Assembly: GCF_001718195.1 (NCBI RefSeq)
Contig: NZ_MCNV01000030.1
Span: forward strand, 17,975 to 81,974
Reading direction: 5' to 3'
Source of the DNA: Paraburkholderia nodosa
GTDB lineage: Bacteria > Pseudomonadota > Gammaproteobacteria > Burkholderiales > Burkholderiaceae
DNA length: 64,000 nucleotides
Below the pieces are notes generated by a model. It did no database searches and had not been told where the DNA came from. It was given only the letters and a program-made list of their open reading frames with translations. Each line of letters begins with the position of its first letter. The stretch's first letter is position 1. A program made the translations under genes and the position numbers. Below are positions 20,705-30,137 of the stretch, one piece after another.

Positions 20705-21970
20705 ATGAGCAACGAGTCCACCTTCAGCAACGGCGCCAGCACCGGCGCAAAAGACGCCTTTCCGGTCACCGACGAAGTCCGTCACGCGCTCGCCGTCACG
20801 AAGCGCGGCGTGGACGAACTGCTGATCGAAGAAGAATTCGAGCAGAAGCTCGCCCGCAGCGCGGCTACCGGCAAGCCGCTGCGCATCAAGCTCGGCCTCG
20901 ACCCGACCGCGCCCGACATCCACATCGGCCATACGGTCGTGCTCAACAAGATGCGCCAGCTGCAGGATCTCGGCCACAACGTGATCTTTCTGATCGGCGA
21001 CTTCACTTCCCTCATCGGCGACCCGTCGGGCCGCAACGCCACGCGCCCGCCGCTCACACGCGAGCAGATCGAATCGAACGCGAAAACGTATTTCGAGCAG
21101 GCCGCGCTCGTGCTCGACCGCGAAAAGACCGAAATTCGCTACAACAGCGAATGGTCGATGCCGCTCGGCGCCGACGGCATGATCAAGCTGGCATCGCGCT
21201 ACACGGTGGCGCGTATTCTCGAGCGCGAGGACTTCACCAGGCGCTTCCAGAGCGGCGTGCCCATTTCGATCCACGAATTCCTGTATCCGCTCATGCAAGG
21301 CTACGACTCGGTCGCGCTCAATGCGGACCTCGAGCTCGGCGGCACGGACCAGAAGTTCAACCTGCTCGTTGGCCGCGAACTGCAGAAGCAGTACGGCCAG
21401 GAGCAGCAGTGCATTCTCACGATGCCGCTGCTCGAAGGCCTCGACGGCGTCGAGAAGATGTCGAAGTCGAAGAACAACTACATTGGCATCAGCGAGAAGC
21501 CCAATGACATGTTCGGCAAGCTCATGAGCATTTCCGACGTGCTGATGTGGCGTTACTTCACGCTGCTCTCGTTCCGTCCGATGGACGAAATCGAAGGGTT
21601 CAAGCGCGAAATCGAAGCGGGCCGCAACCCGCGCGACTTCAAGGTGCTGCTCGCGCAGGAAATCGTCGCGCGCTTTCACTCGCAGGCCGACGCCGAGCGC
21701 GCGCTCGAAGACTTCAACCATCGCGCCAAGGGCGGCGTGCCGGACGACATTCCGTCGATCACGCTCGCGGGCGCGCCCCTCGCCATCGGCCAGTTGCTCA
21801 AGCAGGCGGGGCTCGTGCCGTCCACGAGCGAAGCGCTGCGCAACATCGAGCAGGGTGGCGTGAAGATCGACGGCGCCACCGTCTCCGACAAGGGCCTCAA
21901 GGTCGAAGCGGGCGAGTTCGTCGTGCAGGTGGGCAAGCGCCGCTTTGCGCGCGTGACGCTCACCGCATGA
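20705..21970 (+). CDS. tyrS: Tyrosyl-tRNA synthetase
   Basis: Charges tRNA-Tyr. It has 421 residues of class I synthetase. HIGH is intact at residues 73-76 and KMSKS at 251-255. A C-terminal S4 RNA-binding domain starts around residue 355 (AIGQLLKQAGLVPSTSEALRNIEQGGVKIDG). I start at MSNESTFSN. Its stop overlaps the dtd start by 4 bp. Confidence 0.97.
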   Translation: MSNESTFSNGASTGAKDAFPVTDEVRHALAVTKRGVDELLIEEEFEQKLARSAATGKPLRIKLGLDPTAPDIHIGHTVVLNKMRQLQDLGHNVIFLIGDFTSLIGDPSGRNATRPPLTREQIESNAKTYFEQAALVLDREKTEIRYNSEWSMPLGADGMIKLASRYTVARILEREDFTRRFQSGVPISIHEFLYPLMQGYDSVALNADLELGGTDQKFNLLVGRELQKQYGQEQQCILTMPLLEGLDGVEKMSKSKNNYIGISEKPNDMFGKLMSISDVLMWRYFTLLSFRPMDEIEGFKREIEAGRNPRDFKVLLAQEIVARFHSQADAERALEDFNHRAKGGVPDDIPSITLAGAPLAIGQLLKQAGLVPSTSEALRNIEQGGVKIDGATVSDKGLKVEAGEFVVQVGKRRFARVTLTA

Positions 21971-22437
21971 TTGCGCTGATCCAGCGCGTGCGCCGCGCCG
22001 AAGTGCGCGTGGCGGACGGCGGCAGCGAGCGCGTGACCGGCGCGATCGGCCAGGGGCTGCTCGCGCTGGTTTGCGCCGAGCGCGGCGACACCGAGGCGAA
22101 CGCCGACAAGCTGCTCGCGAAGCTGCTCGGCTACCGCGTGTTCAGCGACGCGGCGGGCAAGATGAACCTGAGCGTGCAGAACATCGACGGCAACGGCGCC
22201 CCCGGCGGCCTGCTGCTCGTCTCGCAGTTCACGCTGGCGGCCGACACGAACAGCGGTCTGCGCCCGAGCTTCACGCCGGCCGCCCCGCCCGATGAGGGGC
22301 GGCGTCTGTTCGATTATTTCGTCGCCGCTGCGCGCGAGAAGCATACGAGCGTCGAGACGGGCGAGTTCGGCGCCGACATGCAGGTGTCGCTCGTCAACGA
22401 CGGCCCCGTCACGTTCTGGCTGCAAGTGCGCAACTGA
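21967..22437 (+). CDS. dtd: D-aminoacyl-tRNA deacylase
   Basis: Removes D-amino acids, notably D-Tyr, wrongly attached to tRNA. It has 156 residues; family-like start MIALIQRVRRAEV. The two cross-subunit active-site motifs are SQFTLAAD and NDGPVTFWLQ, with GLRPSFTPAAPP between. ATGA overlap with tyrS couples translation, which makes functional sense. Confidence 0.96.
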   Translation: MIALIQRVRRAEVRVADGGSERVTGAIGQGLLALVCAERGDTEANADKLLAKLLGYRVFSDAAGKMNLSVQNIDGNGAPGGLLLVSQFTLAADTNSGLRPSFTPAAPPDEGRRLFDYFVAAAREKHTSVETGEFGADMQVSLVNDGPVTFWLQVRN

Positions 22438-22454
22438 ACCATGCGCTTTTGACT

Positions 22455-23138
22455 ATGAACACGGAAATCCTCTTTATCCGCCACGGCGAAACGGACTGGA
22501 ACCGCATCAAGCGCATCCAGGGCCATATTGACATTCCGCTCGCGGAAAGCGGCCTCGCGCAGGCGCAACAACTCGGCGCCCGGCTCGCGAACGAAGTGCA
22601 ATCGGGTGCTCGGCTCGACGCAATCTGGTCGAGCGATTTGTTGCGCGCGCAACAGACGGCACAGCCCATTGCCGAAGCCCTGGGTCTGCCGATTCAACTC
22701 ACCGAAGGGCTGCGCGAGCGCAACTATGGCGCGTTTCAGGGCCACGACAGCGACGAAATCGCCGAGCGCTTTCCGGACGAGTACGCGCACTGGCAAACGC
22801 GTGACCCAGGCTTTGCGCCGCCGGAAGGCGAGTCGCAGCGCGAGTTCTACCACCGTGTGCTACACGCGCTCGAGCCGATCCTGGCCAGGCACCCGGGCGG
22901 CCGTATTGCGTGTGTCGCGCACGGCGGCGTGCTCGACTGCGTGTACCGCTTCGCGAACGGCCTCGCACTGGACGCGCCGCGTGCGTGGCCGCTCCTCAAC
23001 ACGAGCGTCAACGTCGTCGATTTCGAACGCGGCGAGTACGTGACGCAGGCGCGCGTCGTCGCATGGGGCGACGTGGTGCATCTGGGCGGCGTCAGTGCCG
23101 ACGACGGCTTCAAGCGCACGCCCGAGGCGGGGCGCTAA
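22455..23138 (+). CDS. Histidine phosphatase family protein (phosphoglycerate-mutase-like)
   Basis: A 227-residue member of the branch-1 histidine phosphatases. The phospho-accepting motif is FIRHGETDWN and the second catalytic His is in CVAHGGVLDCVYR. Similar to E. coli GpmB/YtjC-type proteins; the substrate cannot be read from sequence. No good RBS stands before ATG 22455, so it may be coupled to dtd 17 bp upstream. Confidence 0.87.
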   Translation: MNTEILFIRHGETDWNRIKRIQGHIDIPLAESGLAQAQQLGARLANEVQSGARLDAIWSSDLLRAQQTAQPIAEALGLPIQLTEGLRERNYGAFQGHDSDEIAERFPDEYAHWQTRDPGFAPPEGESQREFYHRVLHALEPILARHPGGRIACVAHGGVLDCVYRFANGLALDAPRAWPLLNTSVNVVDFERGEYVTQARVVAWGDVVHLGGVSADDGFKRTPEAGR

Positions 23139-23447
23139 CCTGTCCTTTCAGGCAGCGCGGTGCCTGGCCGCGCTGTCCTGTTCTTCCTGCTATTCCCCTC
23201 CCTGCGCTGCTCCCGTGCCTCGCCAACGCTGCGGCCACATCGAATTCCTTTCCGTTCGCTTGCGGCTTCTTTCCAAAGCCCAACCACAAAGTTAAGCGTC
23301 CTGCTAACATTTGCCCTACCTTTGGGCGCGCTGGCCACCGGGCTCCAGGCCCGGCCCTGCGTTGAAGAGGGACGCGCGCGCATGACAAGCGTGAGGCCGC
23401 GTGCCGAAGGTACGGGTATTCCAAGAAAACACGCAGGAGAAAGTTCA
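23139..23447. other. Intergenic region before the amino acid binding protein
   Basis: 309 bp. AT-richer around 23.25-23.32 kb, the likely promoter zone, but no -35/-10 pair is convincing. RBS AGGAGA at about 23434-23439. Nothing else seen. Confidence 0.4.
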
Positions 23448-24599
23448 ATGACGTTCAAGCTTCACAAGCTGCTGCCGGTGAGCGCAGCGGTCATGGCGCT
23501 CGCAGCGCTGTCGGCCAGCAACACGGCGTCGGCCGACCAGGTCGTCAAGATCGGCCACGTCGGTCCGCTCACGGGCGGTTCGGCCCACCTCGGCAAGGAC
23601 AACGAGAACGGCGCGCGCCTCGCCATCGAGGAAATCAATGCCAAGGGCCTGACGATCGACGGCCAGAAGATCACGCTCGCGCTCGACGCCCAGGACGACG
23701 CCGCCGACCCGCGCCAGGCCACCCAGGTCGCGCAGAAGCTGGTAGACGACAAGGTCGTGGCGGTGATCGGCCATTTGAACTCGGGCGCGTCGATCCCGGC
23801 ATCGAAGATCTACAGCGACGCCGGAATCGTGCAGATCTCGCCGTCGTCGACCAATCCTTCGTACACGCAGCAGGGCTTCAAGACCACGTACCGCGTGGTC
23901 GCGACCGATGCCCAGCAAGGACCTGCGCTCGCCGATTACGCGGCGAAGAGCCTGAACGTGAAGACCGTGGCTGTGGTCGACGACTCGACCGCCTATGGCC
24001 AGGGCCTCGCGAACGAGTTCGAGAAGACGGCGAAGTCGCTCGGCATGAAGGTGCTCTCGCACGACGCGACCAACGACAAGGCCGTCGATTTCCGCGCGAT
24101 CCTCACGAAGATCAAGGGCGAGAACCCCGACGCCATCATGTACGGCGGCATGGACGCCACGGGCGGCCCGTTCGCAAAGCAGGCCCGCCAGCTCGGTCTG
24201 CGCGCGAAAGTGCTGTCGGGCGACGGCGTGTGCACGGAAAGCCTCGCGGACCTCGCGGGCGCGGCGACGGACAATATCGTCTGCTCGCAGGCCGGCATGG
24301 CGGTCGAGCGTATGAACGGCGGCGCGGCATTCGCGGCGAAGTACGAGAAGCGCTTCGGTCACCCGATCGAATTCGATGCGCCGTTCACGTATGACGCGGT
24401 GTACATCGTCGTCGACGCGATGAAGCGCGCGAACGCCATCGACCACGCGAAGATCCTCGCGCAGATCCCGGGCACCGACTACAAGGGTGTGATTGGCGAG
24501 ACGACCTTCGACTCGAAGGGCGACCTCAAGCACGGCGTGATCTCGCTCTACAACTACAAGGGCGGCAAGAAAACGCTGCTCGACGTGGTGAAGATGTAA
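23448..24599 (+). CDS. Branched-chain amino acid ABC transporter binding protein (LivJ-like)
   Basis: Periplasmic ligand-binding protein of type I fold, 383 residues. Signal peptide of about 27 residues ending in ASA before DQVVKIGHVGPLTGG. The ligand-binding wording GHLNSGASIPASKIY and ISPSSTNPSYT is typical of Leu/Ile/Val-binding proteins. No permease or ATPase is next to it, so it is an orphan binding protein or serves a distant transporter. Exact ligand unknown. Confidence 0.9.
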   Translation: MTFKLHKLLPVSAAVMALAALSASNTASADQVVKIGHVGPLTGGSAHLGKDNENGARLAIEEINAKGLTIDGQKITLALDAQDDAADPRQATQVAQKLVDDKVVAVIGHLNSGASIPASKIYSDAGIVQISPSSTNPSYTQQGFKTTYRVVATDAQQGPALADYAAKSLNVKTVAVVDDSTAYGQGLANEFEKTAKSLGMKVLSHDATNDKAVDFRAILTKIKGENPDAIMYGGMDATGGPFAKQARQLGLRAKVLSGDGVCTESLADLAGAATDNIVCSQAGMAVERMNGGAAFAAKYEKRFGHPIEFDAPFTYDAVYIVVDAMKRANAIDHAKILAQIPGTDYKGVIGETTFDSKGDLKHGVISLYNYKGGKKTLLDVVKM

Positions 24600-24641
24600 G
24601 CACGCGGGCGCGCGCCGTTGCATCGGCGCGCTGCTCATGAG

Positions 24642-24675
24642 CCGGCCAGCCTGCGCGAGCGGGTTGGCCGTGTTT
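24642..24675. terminator. Terminator between converging genes
   Basis: GGCCAGCC...GGTTGGCC 8-bp stem (one G-U) followed by GTGTTTTA; moderate strength. Confidence 0.6.
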
Positions 24676-24688
24676 TATTGCGCATCGC

Positions 24689-25633
24689 CTACTTCGCGGG
24701 TGTTGCCGCGGCCCGCCGCCGCGCGCGTTTCGATACGCCGTTGACGAGCGCCCAGCGCAAGACCGGCGCGACGGCGAGCATGCCGGGCTGCACCATGGCG
24801 CGGCGCGCGAAGGCGAACGAGTCGAAGCCGAGCATCTGCTGCGCAAAGGGCGGCAACAGGTCGATGCCTGCGTTCCTGATCAGCGCGCTAGCGGGGCGCA
24901 TCCCCGGGCGCGGCGCGGGCGCTTGCATGAGCACGCGCACCACTTCGAACGTGCGGTCGCTCGCGACGAGTTCGGGCTGCATCGATTGCAGATACGCAGC
25001 GATTTCGGCGCGCGAGCGCGGCACCTTCGCAGCGCCGAGCAGTTCGGCAATGCGCGCGACTTCGGCGTAGTACTGATCCTGCATCTCACCGGGCAGTGCG
25101 GGATTCACGAAGCGCAAATACGCGCCGAGAAAACTCGAAACTTCGGCCACGTGCACCCAGGTCAGCAGCGCAGGATCGCTCGCGCGATAGGGACGGCCAT
25201 CGGGTGCGGTGCCCGTCACGGCGAGGTGGATCCGCTTGACGCGTTCGATCAGCGCCAGCGCGTCGGCGCGGCTGCCGTAAGTCGTGCCGGCGATGAAGGT
25301 CGCGGTGCGCCGCAGCCGCCCGAGGATGTCGATGCGAAAGGTCGAATGGTCCCACACACCGGCGAGCGCAAGCGGATGCAGCGCCTGCAGCAGCAGCGCG
25401 CTGACGCCGCCCGCCATCATCGCGGCGAAATCGGCGTGGACCTTCCAGCAAACGGCGTCGGGGCCGAAGAGGCCCGGGTCGCCCGGCGGATTCGAGTAAT
25501 CGAGTTTCGGGCCGCTGCCCGTGGTGAGATGCGTGATGTTTTCGGCGAGCGTCATGCGCAGGCGGCGCACGAGCTGACCGGCGAGGCCGGTCGGTTCAGG
25601 CGCGTTGGGAGGGAGGCCGGCGTGATCGGACAT
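24689..25633 (-). CDS. MpaB-type oxygenase family protein (DUF2236)
   Basis: 314 residues of the DUF2236 family, which includes rubber oxygenase-like and MpaB-like heme proteins. Family features are the LFGPDAVCWKVHAD start, GGVSALLLQALHPLALAGV, FIAGTTYG and the WVHVAEVSSFLGAY segment with a potential heme-ligand histidine. Substrate unknown. It is the last gene of the minus-strand group, 37 bp after ruvB. The C-terminus is strongly basic (SKRARRRAAA). Confidence 0.85.
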   Translation of the reverse strand: MSDHAGLPPNAPEPTGLAGQLVRRLRMTLAENITHLTTGSGPKLDYSNPPGDPGLFGPDAVCWKVHADFAAMMAGGVSALLLQALHPLALAGVWDHSTFRIDILGRLRRTATFIAGTTYGSRADALALIERVKRIHLAVTGTAPDGRPYRASDPALLTWVHVAEVSSFLGAYLRFVNPALPGEMQDQYYAEVARIAELLGAAKVPRSRAEIAAYLQSMQPELVASDRTFEVVRVLMQAPAPRPGMRPASALIRNAGIDLLPPFAQQMLGFDSFAFARRAMVQPGMLAVAPVLRWALVNGVSKRARRRAAATPAK

Positions 25634-25670
25634 CGTGCTCTCGCTCGCGCTGCGTTGGGGCTTGCGCGCC

Positions 25671-26747
25671 CTACGACGCGTCCGGTTCCCAGTCGCCGCC
25701 CGCCGACGCGTCGTCCGGCACCGTGAGGCCGAAGTGGCGGTAGCTCAGTTGCGTGGCTACGCGCCCGCGCGGCGTGCGCTGCAGATAGCCTTGCTGGATC
25801 AGGTACGGTTCGAGCACGTCCTCGATCGTGTCGCGTTCCTCGCCGATGGCGGCGGCAAGGTTGTCCACGCCTACCGGACCGCCGTCGAACTTGTGCAGGA
25901 TGGCTTCGAGCAGCTTGCGGTCCATCAGGTCGAAGCCCACGGGATCGACGTCGAGCATGCGCAGCGCGGCGTCGGCGACCTTCGCGGTGATCGCGCCGTC
26001 GGCCTTCACCTCCGCGTAATCGCGCACGCGGCGCAGCAGGCGGTTGGCGATACGCGGCGTGCCGCGCGAGCGGCGTGCGATTTCGAGCGCGCCGTCCGGG
26101 TGGATCTGCGCGCCGAGCAGCGAAGCCGAGCGCTGCACGATGCGCGAAAGCTCGCTGGCGTTGTAGAACTCGAGGCGCGAGACGATGCCGAAGCGGTCGC
26201 GCAGCGGGTTCGTGAGCATCCCCGCGCGCGTGGTCGCGCCCACCAGCGTGAACGGCTGGAGGTCGAGTTTCACGCTGCGCGCGGCCGGTCCTTCGCCGAT
26301 CATGATGTCGATCTGGTAGTCCTCGAGCGCCGGATACAGGATTTCCTCGACGACCGGCGAGAGCCGGTGAATTTCGTCGATGAAGAGCACGTCGTTGGCT
26401 TCGAGGTTGGTGAGCAGGGCCGCGAGATCGCCCGCGCGCTCCAGCACGGGGCCCGACGTCTGCCGCAGATTGACCCCCATTTCGCGCGCGATGATATGCG
26501 CGAGCGTGGTCTTGCCGAGGCCCGGCGGGCCGAACAACAGCACGTGGTCGAGCGGTTCGGACCGGCGCTTCGCAGCCTCGATGAAGATCTCCAGCTGGCC
26601 GCGCACCTTTTCCTGGCCGACATATTCGTCGAGCTGGCGCGGGCGCAACGCGCGTTCGAACGCTTCCTCGTGAGTCGAGGCGGGCGTGGCGGCGATCACG
26701 CGGTCGGCGCCGGCGTGGTTGGCGGCGAGTTTGTCGGTTTCGATCAT
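25671..26747 (-). CDS. ruvB: Holliday junction helicase motor RuvB
   Basis: Hexameric AAA+ motor that drives branch migration of Holliday junctions with RuvA. It has 358 residues. Walker A GPPGLGKT is at 73-80 and Walker B FIDEIH around 122-127; sensor I is in LVGATTRAGML and the arginine finger in PLRDRFG. Start at MIETDKLA, where family similarity begins. Downstream of ruvC and ruvA in the usual order. Confidence 0.98.
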   Translation of the reverse strand: MIETDKLAANHAGADRVIAATPASTHEEAFERALRPRQLDEYVGQEKVRGQLEIFIEAAKRRSEPLDHVLLFGPPGLGKTTLAHIIAREMGVNLRQTSGPVLERAGDLAALLTNLEANDVLFIDEIHRLSPVVEEILYPALEDYQIDIMIGEGPAARSVKLDLQPFTLVGATTRAGMLTNPLRDRFGIVSRLEFYNASELSRIVQRSASLLGAQIHPDGALEIARRSRGTPRIANRLLRRVRDYAEVKADGAITAKVADAALRMLDVDPVGFDLMDRKLLEAILHKFDGGPVGVDNLAAAIGEERDTIEDVLEPYLIQQGYLQRTPRGRVATQLSYRHFGLTVPDDASAGGDWEPDAS

Positions 26748-26846
26748 GCAGCGATTGTACCGCGCAGACTCTGCGGCGGCGGGGCCGCCCCGGGCATCAC
26801 GATGGCACCGCAACTAACAGCCAGCCTCGAGCGTGCGCGAGGGCGA

Positions 26847-27428
26847 TCAGGCCTTGGAGAGCGCCTTGAGCGCGAGCTTGATGCCTTCCGAAACGCCGGT
26901 GCCGGCGGGCACGTTCTTGATCGCGGCCAGCCCTTCCTTCTCCGAATAGCCGAGCGCGAGCAGCGCGTTGAGGATGTCGTTCGCGTGGTCGGAAGGCGAA
27001 GCGGCGGCGGCCATCGCGCCGAGGTCCGCGCCGAGCTTGCCCTTGAGTTCGAGCAGCAGTCGCTCGGCCGTTTTCTTGCCGATGCCGGGCACGCGCGTGA
27101 GGCGCGCCGCGTCCTGCTGCGTGACCGCTTGCGCGAGGTCATTCACGCTCATGCCGGAAAGCACGGCGAGCGCCATGCGTGCACCGATGCCGCTGATCTT
27201 GAGCAGCTCGCGAAACGTCGAGCGCTCCTCATGCGAGCCGAAGCCGAAGAGCAGATGCGCGTCTTCGCGCACGATCATCTGCGTGAGCAACACGATTTTT
27301 TCGCCGGTGCCGGGCAGGTTGTAGAACGTGCTCATCGGCACGTCGACTTCGTAGCCGACGCCGTTGCAGTCGATGAGCAGGTGCGGCGGGTTCTTTTCCA
27401 GCAATACGCCGGCAATGCGACCGATCAT
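26847..27428 (-). CDS. ruvA: Holliday junction binding protein RuvA
   Basis: Tetrameric protein that holds the four-way junction and loads RuvB. It has 193 residues: N-terminal OB fold (MIGRIAGVLLEK), two helix-hairpin-helix motifs (LLKISGIGARMALAVL and LTRVPGIGKKTAERLLLELK) and the C-terminal RuvB-contact domain. Confidence 0.98.
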   Translation of the reverse strand: MIGRIAGVLLEKNPPHLLIDCNGVGYEVDVPMSTFYNLPGTGEKIVLLTQMIVREDAHLLFGFGSHEERSTFRELLKISGIGARMALAVLSGMSVNDLAQAVTQQDAARLTRVPGIGKKTAERLLLELKGKLGADLGAMAAAASPSDHANDILNALLALGYSEKEGLAAIKNVPAGTGVSEGIKLALKALSKA

Positions 27429-27535
27429 GGCGGGTTCTGTGATGAGGGAAAGCTCAAGAGTGTAGCGGAGGGCAGGGCAGTCCGGAGCGCGCGGCCAGAA
27501 CGTTCGCCGCCCGGCCAGGCGCATCGGCCACGTAT

Positions 27536-28078
27536 TCAGCCTATCAACCGTCCGCGGCGTACCCGCATGCCCTTCTTCGCGAGCGCAGGCGCGAGCCCGC
27601 CGAGCGTGGCGAGCGCGTCGCCGCCGTGCGCGTGGCAGATCGCCATGCCGAGCGCGTCGGCGGCGTCGGTGCCGGGCGTGCCGGTGAGGGCGAGCAGGCG
27701 CACGACCATCTGCTGCATCTGTTCCTTGGTCGCGCGTCCGTAGCCCACCACGGCCTGCTTGAGCTGCAGCGCGGTGTACTCGGCCACCGGTACGCCGCCC
27801 GACACCAGCCCGCAGATGGCCGCGCCGCGCGCTTGCCCAAGCAGCAGGGTCGACTGCGGATTGACGTTGACGAAGACCTTTTCGATTGCGGCCTGGTCGG
27901 GCGCGTGCTGGCGGATCAGCGTGGAAACGCCCTCGAAGATGGTGCCGAGGCGCGTGGGCAGATCGGCATCGGCGGTGCGGATGACGCCGCTTGCGACGTA
28001 CGTGAGCTGATGGCCGTGGCGCTCGATTACGCCGAAGCCGGTGACGCGCAAGCCGGGGTCGATGCCGAGAATTCTCAT
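27536..28078 (-). CDS. ruvC: Holliday junction resolvase RuvC
   Basis: Dimeric endonuclease that cuts junctions in symmetry. It has 180 residues. The first catalytic aspartate is Asp7 in MRILGIDPG; the other acidic residues lie in AAIEKVFVN and DAADALGMAICHA. Start at MRILGID, where similarity begins; the open frame continues upstream through arginine-rich non-family sequence. Confidence 0.97.
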   Translation of the reverse strand: MRILGIDPGLRVTGFGVIERHGHQLTYVASGVIRTADADLPTRLGTIFEGVSTLIRQHAPDQAAIEKVFVNVNPQSTLLLGQARGAAICGLVSGGVPVAEYTALQLKQAVVGYGRATKEQMQQMVVRLLALTGTPGTDAADALGMAICHAHGGDALATLGGLAPALAKKGMRVRRGRLIG

Positions 28079-28171
28079 GAAATGCGGGGAAGACGGATGT
28101 GCCTGCGATGGTACAACGAACGGCACAGATGCCGCGAGCCTTGAAGGCGCGGGCGAACGAGGCGCGCCGCG

Positions 28172-28213
28172 CAAAGAAAAAGCCCGCGAGACGCAAGTCC
28201 GGCGGGCTTTGCA
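28172..28213 (-). terminator. Terminator between purH and ruvC
   Basis: On the minus strand GCCCGCC...GGCGGGC-like arms (AAAGCCCGC / GCGGGCTTT as written on plus) close a 13-base loop and end in TTTTTCTTT. Probably separates purH from ruvCAB. Confidence 0.75.
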
Positions 28214-28267
28214 CAAGCGGCGCGTCACGTGCAGGTGACGCGTCGCACGCAACCAGGGCGGCGAAGA

Positions 28268-29833
28268 TCAGTGACGGAAGTGGCGGATGCCCGTCATCAC
28301 CATCGCGATGTTGTGCTCGTCGGCGGCGGCGATCACTTCGTCGTCGCGCATCGAGCCGCCCGGCTGGATCACGCAGGTCGCGCCCGCGTTCACCACCACG
28401 TCGAGGCCGTCGCGGAACGGGAAGAACGCGTCCGAGGCGACTGCCGTGCCCGCGAGCTTGAGGCCCGCGTTTTCGGCCTTGATGCTGGCGATGCGCGCCG
28501 AGTCCACGCGGCTCATCTGGCCCGCGCCGACGCCCATCGTCATGCCGTTCGCGCAGAACACGATGGCGTTCGACTTCACGAACTTCGCGACGCGCCATGC
28601 GAACAGCAGGTCGTCCATTTCCTTCGGCGTCGGGTGGCGCTTCGTCACCACGCGCAGTTCGTGCGGCTGCACGTTCTTCGCGTCGAGCGATTGCACGAGC
28701 AGGCCGCCGCCCACGCGCTTCAGATCGAATGCGTTATGGCCGTCGCCCAACGCGATCTCGAGCAGACGCACGTTCTGCTTCGCGGCGAACACGGCCTTCG
28801 CGGCTTCCGAGAACGACGGCGCGATCAGCACTTCGACGAACTGCTTGGCGACAGCCCGCGCCGCAACTTCGTCCACTTCGCGGTTGAACGCGATGATGCC
28901 GCCGAACGCCGAGGTCGGGTCGGTCTGGAACGCCTTCGAGTAGGCTTCGAGCGCGTTCGCGCCGATCGCCACGCCGCACGGATTCGCGTGCTTGATGATC
29001 ACGCACGCCGGGGCGTCGAACGTCTTCACGCATTCCCATGCCGCGTCCGAGTCGGCGATGTTGTTGTACGACAGTTCCTTGCCCTGCAGTTGCGTGTAGT
29101 TCGCGAGCGCGCCGGCGGGCGTCGTGAGGTCGCGGTAGAACGCGGCGCTCTGGTGCGGGTTTTCGCCGTAGCGCAGGTCCTGGACCTTGTCGAACGCGAG
29201 GTTCAGCACGGCCGGGTAGGTGTTGCGCGACTTGTGCTCGAGCGCTTCGGTGAGGCTCGTGAGGTAATTCGTGATCGCGCCGTCGTATTGCGCCGTGTGC
29301 GAGAACACCTTGGTCGCGAGGCGGAAGTTCGTGGCATAGCTCACGCTGTTGCCGTTCGCGCGCATTTCTTCCAGCACCAACGCGTAGTCGGCCGGGTCGA
29401 CCACCACGGTCACGTCGCGATGGTTCTTCGCCGCCGAGCGCAGCATGGTCGGGCCGCCGATATCGATGTTCTCGATTGCGTCTTCGAGCGAGCACTCTTC
29501 CTTCGAGATCGTCTGGACGAACGGGTAGAGGTTCACGACGAGCAGGTCGATCGTCGGGATATCGTGCTTTTCGAGCGCGGCCATGTGCTCGGGCAGGTCG
29601 CGGCGCGCGAGGATGCCGCCGTGCACCTTCGGGTGCAGCGTTTTCACGCGCCCATCGAGCATTTCCGGGAAGCCGGTGTAGTCGGCCACTTCGGTGACGG
29701 AAAGGCCCGCGTCCGCGAGCAGTTTCGCGGTGCCGCCGGTCGAGAGGATCTTGACGCCGAGGTCTGACAGCGACTTCGCGAAGTCGACGATGCCGGCCTT
29801 ATCGGAAACGGAGATGAGCGCTTGCCTGATCAT
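28268..29833 (-). CDS. purH: Bifunctional AICAR transformylase / IMP cyclohydrolase
   Basis: Last two steps to IMP in purine synthesis. It has 521 residues. The N-terminal MGS-like cyclohydrolase domain has the KILSTGGTAKLL and GFPEMLDGRVKTLHPK motifs. The C-terminal transformylase domain has LRYGENPHQSAAFY and the KHANPCGVAIG catalytic segment. Full length. Downstream of fis on the same strand. Confidence 0.98.
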   Translation of the reverse strand: MIRQALISVSDKAGIVDFAKSLSDLGVKILSTGGTAKLLADAGLSVTEVADYTGFPEMLDGRVKTLHPKVHGGILARRDLPEHMAALEKHDIPTIDLLVVNLYPFVQTISKEECSLEDAIENIDIGGPTMLRSAAKNHRDVTVVVDPADYALVLEEMRANGNSVSYATNFRLATKVFSHTAQYDGAITNYLTSLTEALEHKSRNTYPAVLNLAFDKVQDLRYGENPHQSAAFYRDLTTPAGALANYTQLQGKELSYNNIADSDAAWECVKTFDAPACVIIKHANPCGVAIGANALEAYSKAFQTDPTSAFGGIIAFNREVDEVAARAVAKQFVEVLIAPSFSEAAKAVFAAKQNVRLLEIALGDGHNAFDLKRVGGGLLVQSLDAKNVQPHELRVVTKRHPTPKEMDDLLFAWRVAKFVKSNAIVFCANGMTMGVGAGQMSRVDSARIASIKAENAGLKLAGTAVASDAFFPFRDGLDVVVNAGATCVIQPGGSMRDDEVIAAADEHNIAMVMTGIRHFRH

Positions 29834-29903
29834 GATGGGTAACGAGGTAGATTGCCGAGAGATCGAGGGGGCTGCGCCGAAGGTCCAGAAAAACGCAGCG
29901 GCG

Positions 29904-30137
29904 TTACAGCAGGCCGTGCTGCTGGAGCTTCTTGCGCAGCGTGTTGCGGTTGATGCCGAGATACTCGGCGGCGAGCGACTGATTGCCGCCTGCCTGCTCG
30001 AGCACCACCTCGAGCATCGGTTTTTCGACGCACGCCATCACCATTTCGTAGACGTCGTGCGGATTGCTGCCGTCGAGGTCCTGGAAGTAGATGCCAAGGC
30101 TCTCGCGGACGGATTGTTCGATGTTGTGCTTGCTCAT
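29904..30137 (-). CDS. fis: DNA-binding protein Fis
   Basis: Nucleoid-associated regulator, 77 residues as is usual in Betaproteobacteria (shorter than E. coli's 98). The C-terminal HTH is QSLAAEYLGINRNTLRKKLQQHGL. Its ATG overlaps the dusB stop (ATGA); dusB-fis coupling is conserved across proteobacteria and explains the lack of its own strong RBS. Confidence 0.96.
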   Translation of the reverse strand: MSKHNIEQSVRESLGIYFQDLDGSNPHDVYEMVMACVEKPMLEVVLEQAGGNQSLAAEYLGINRNTLRKKLQQHGLL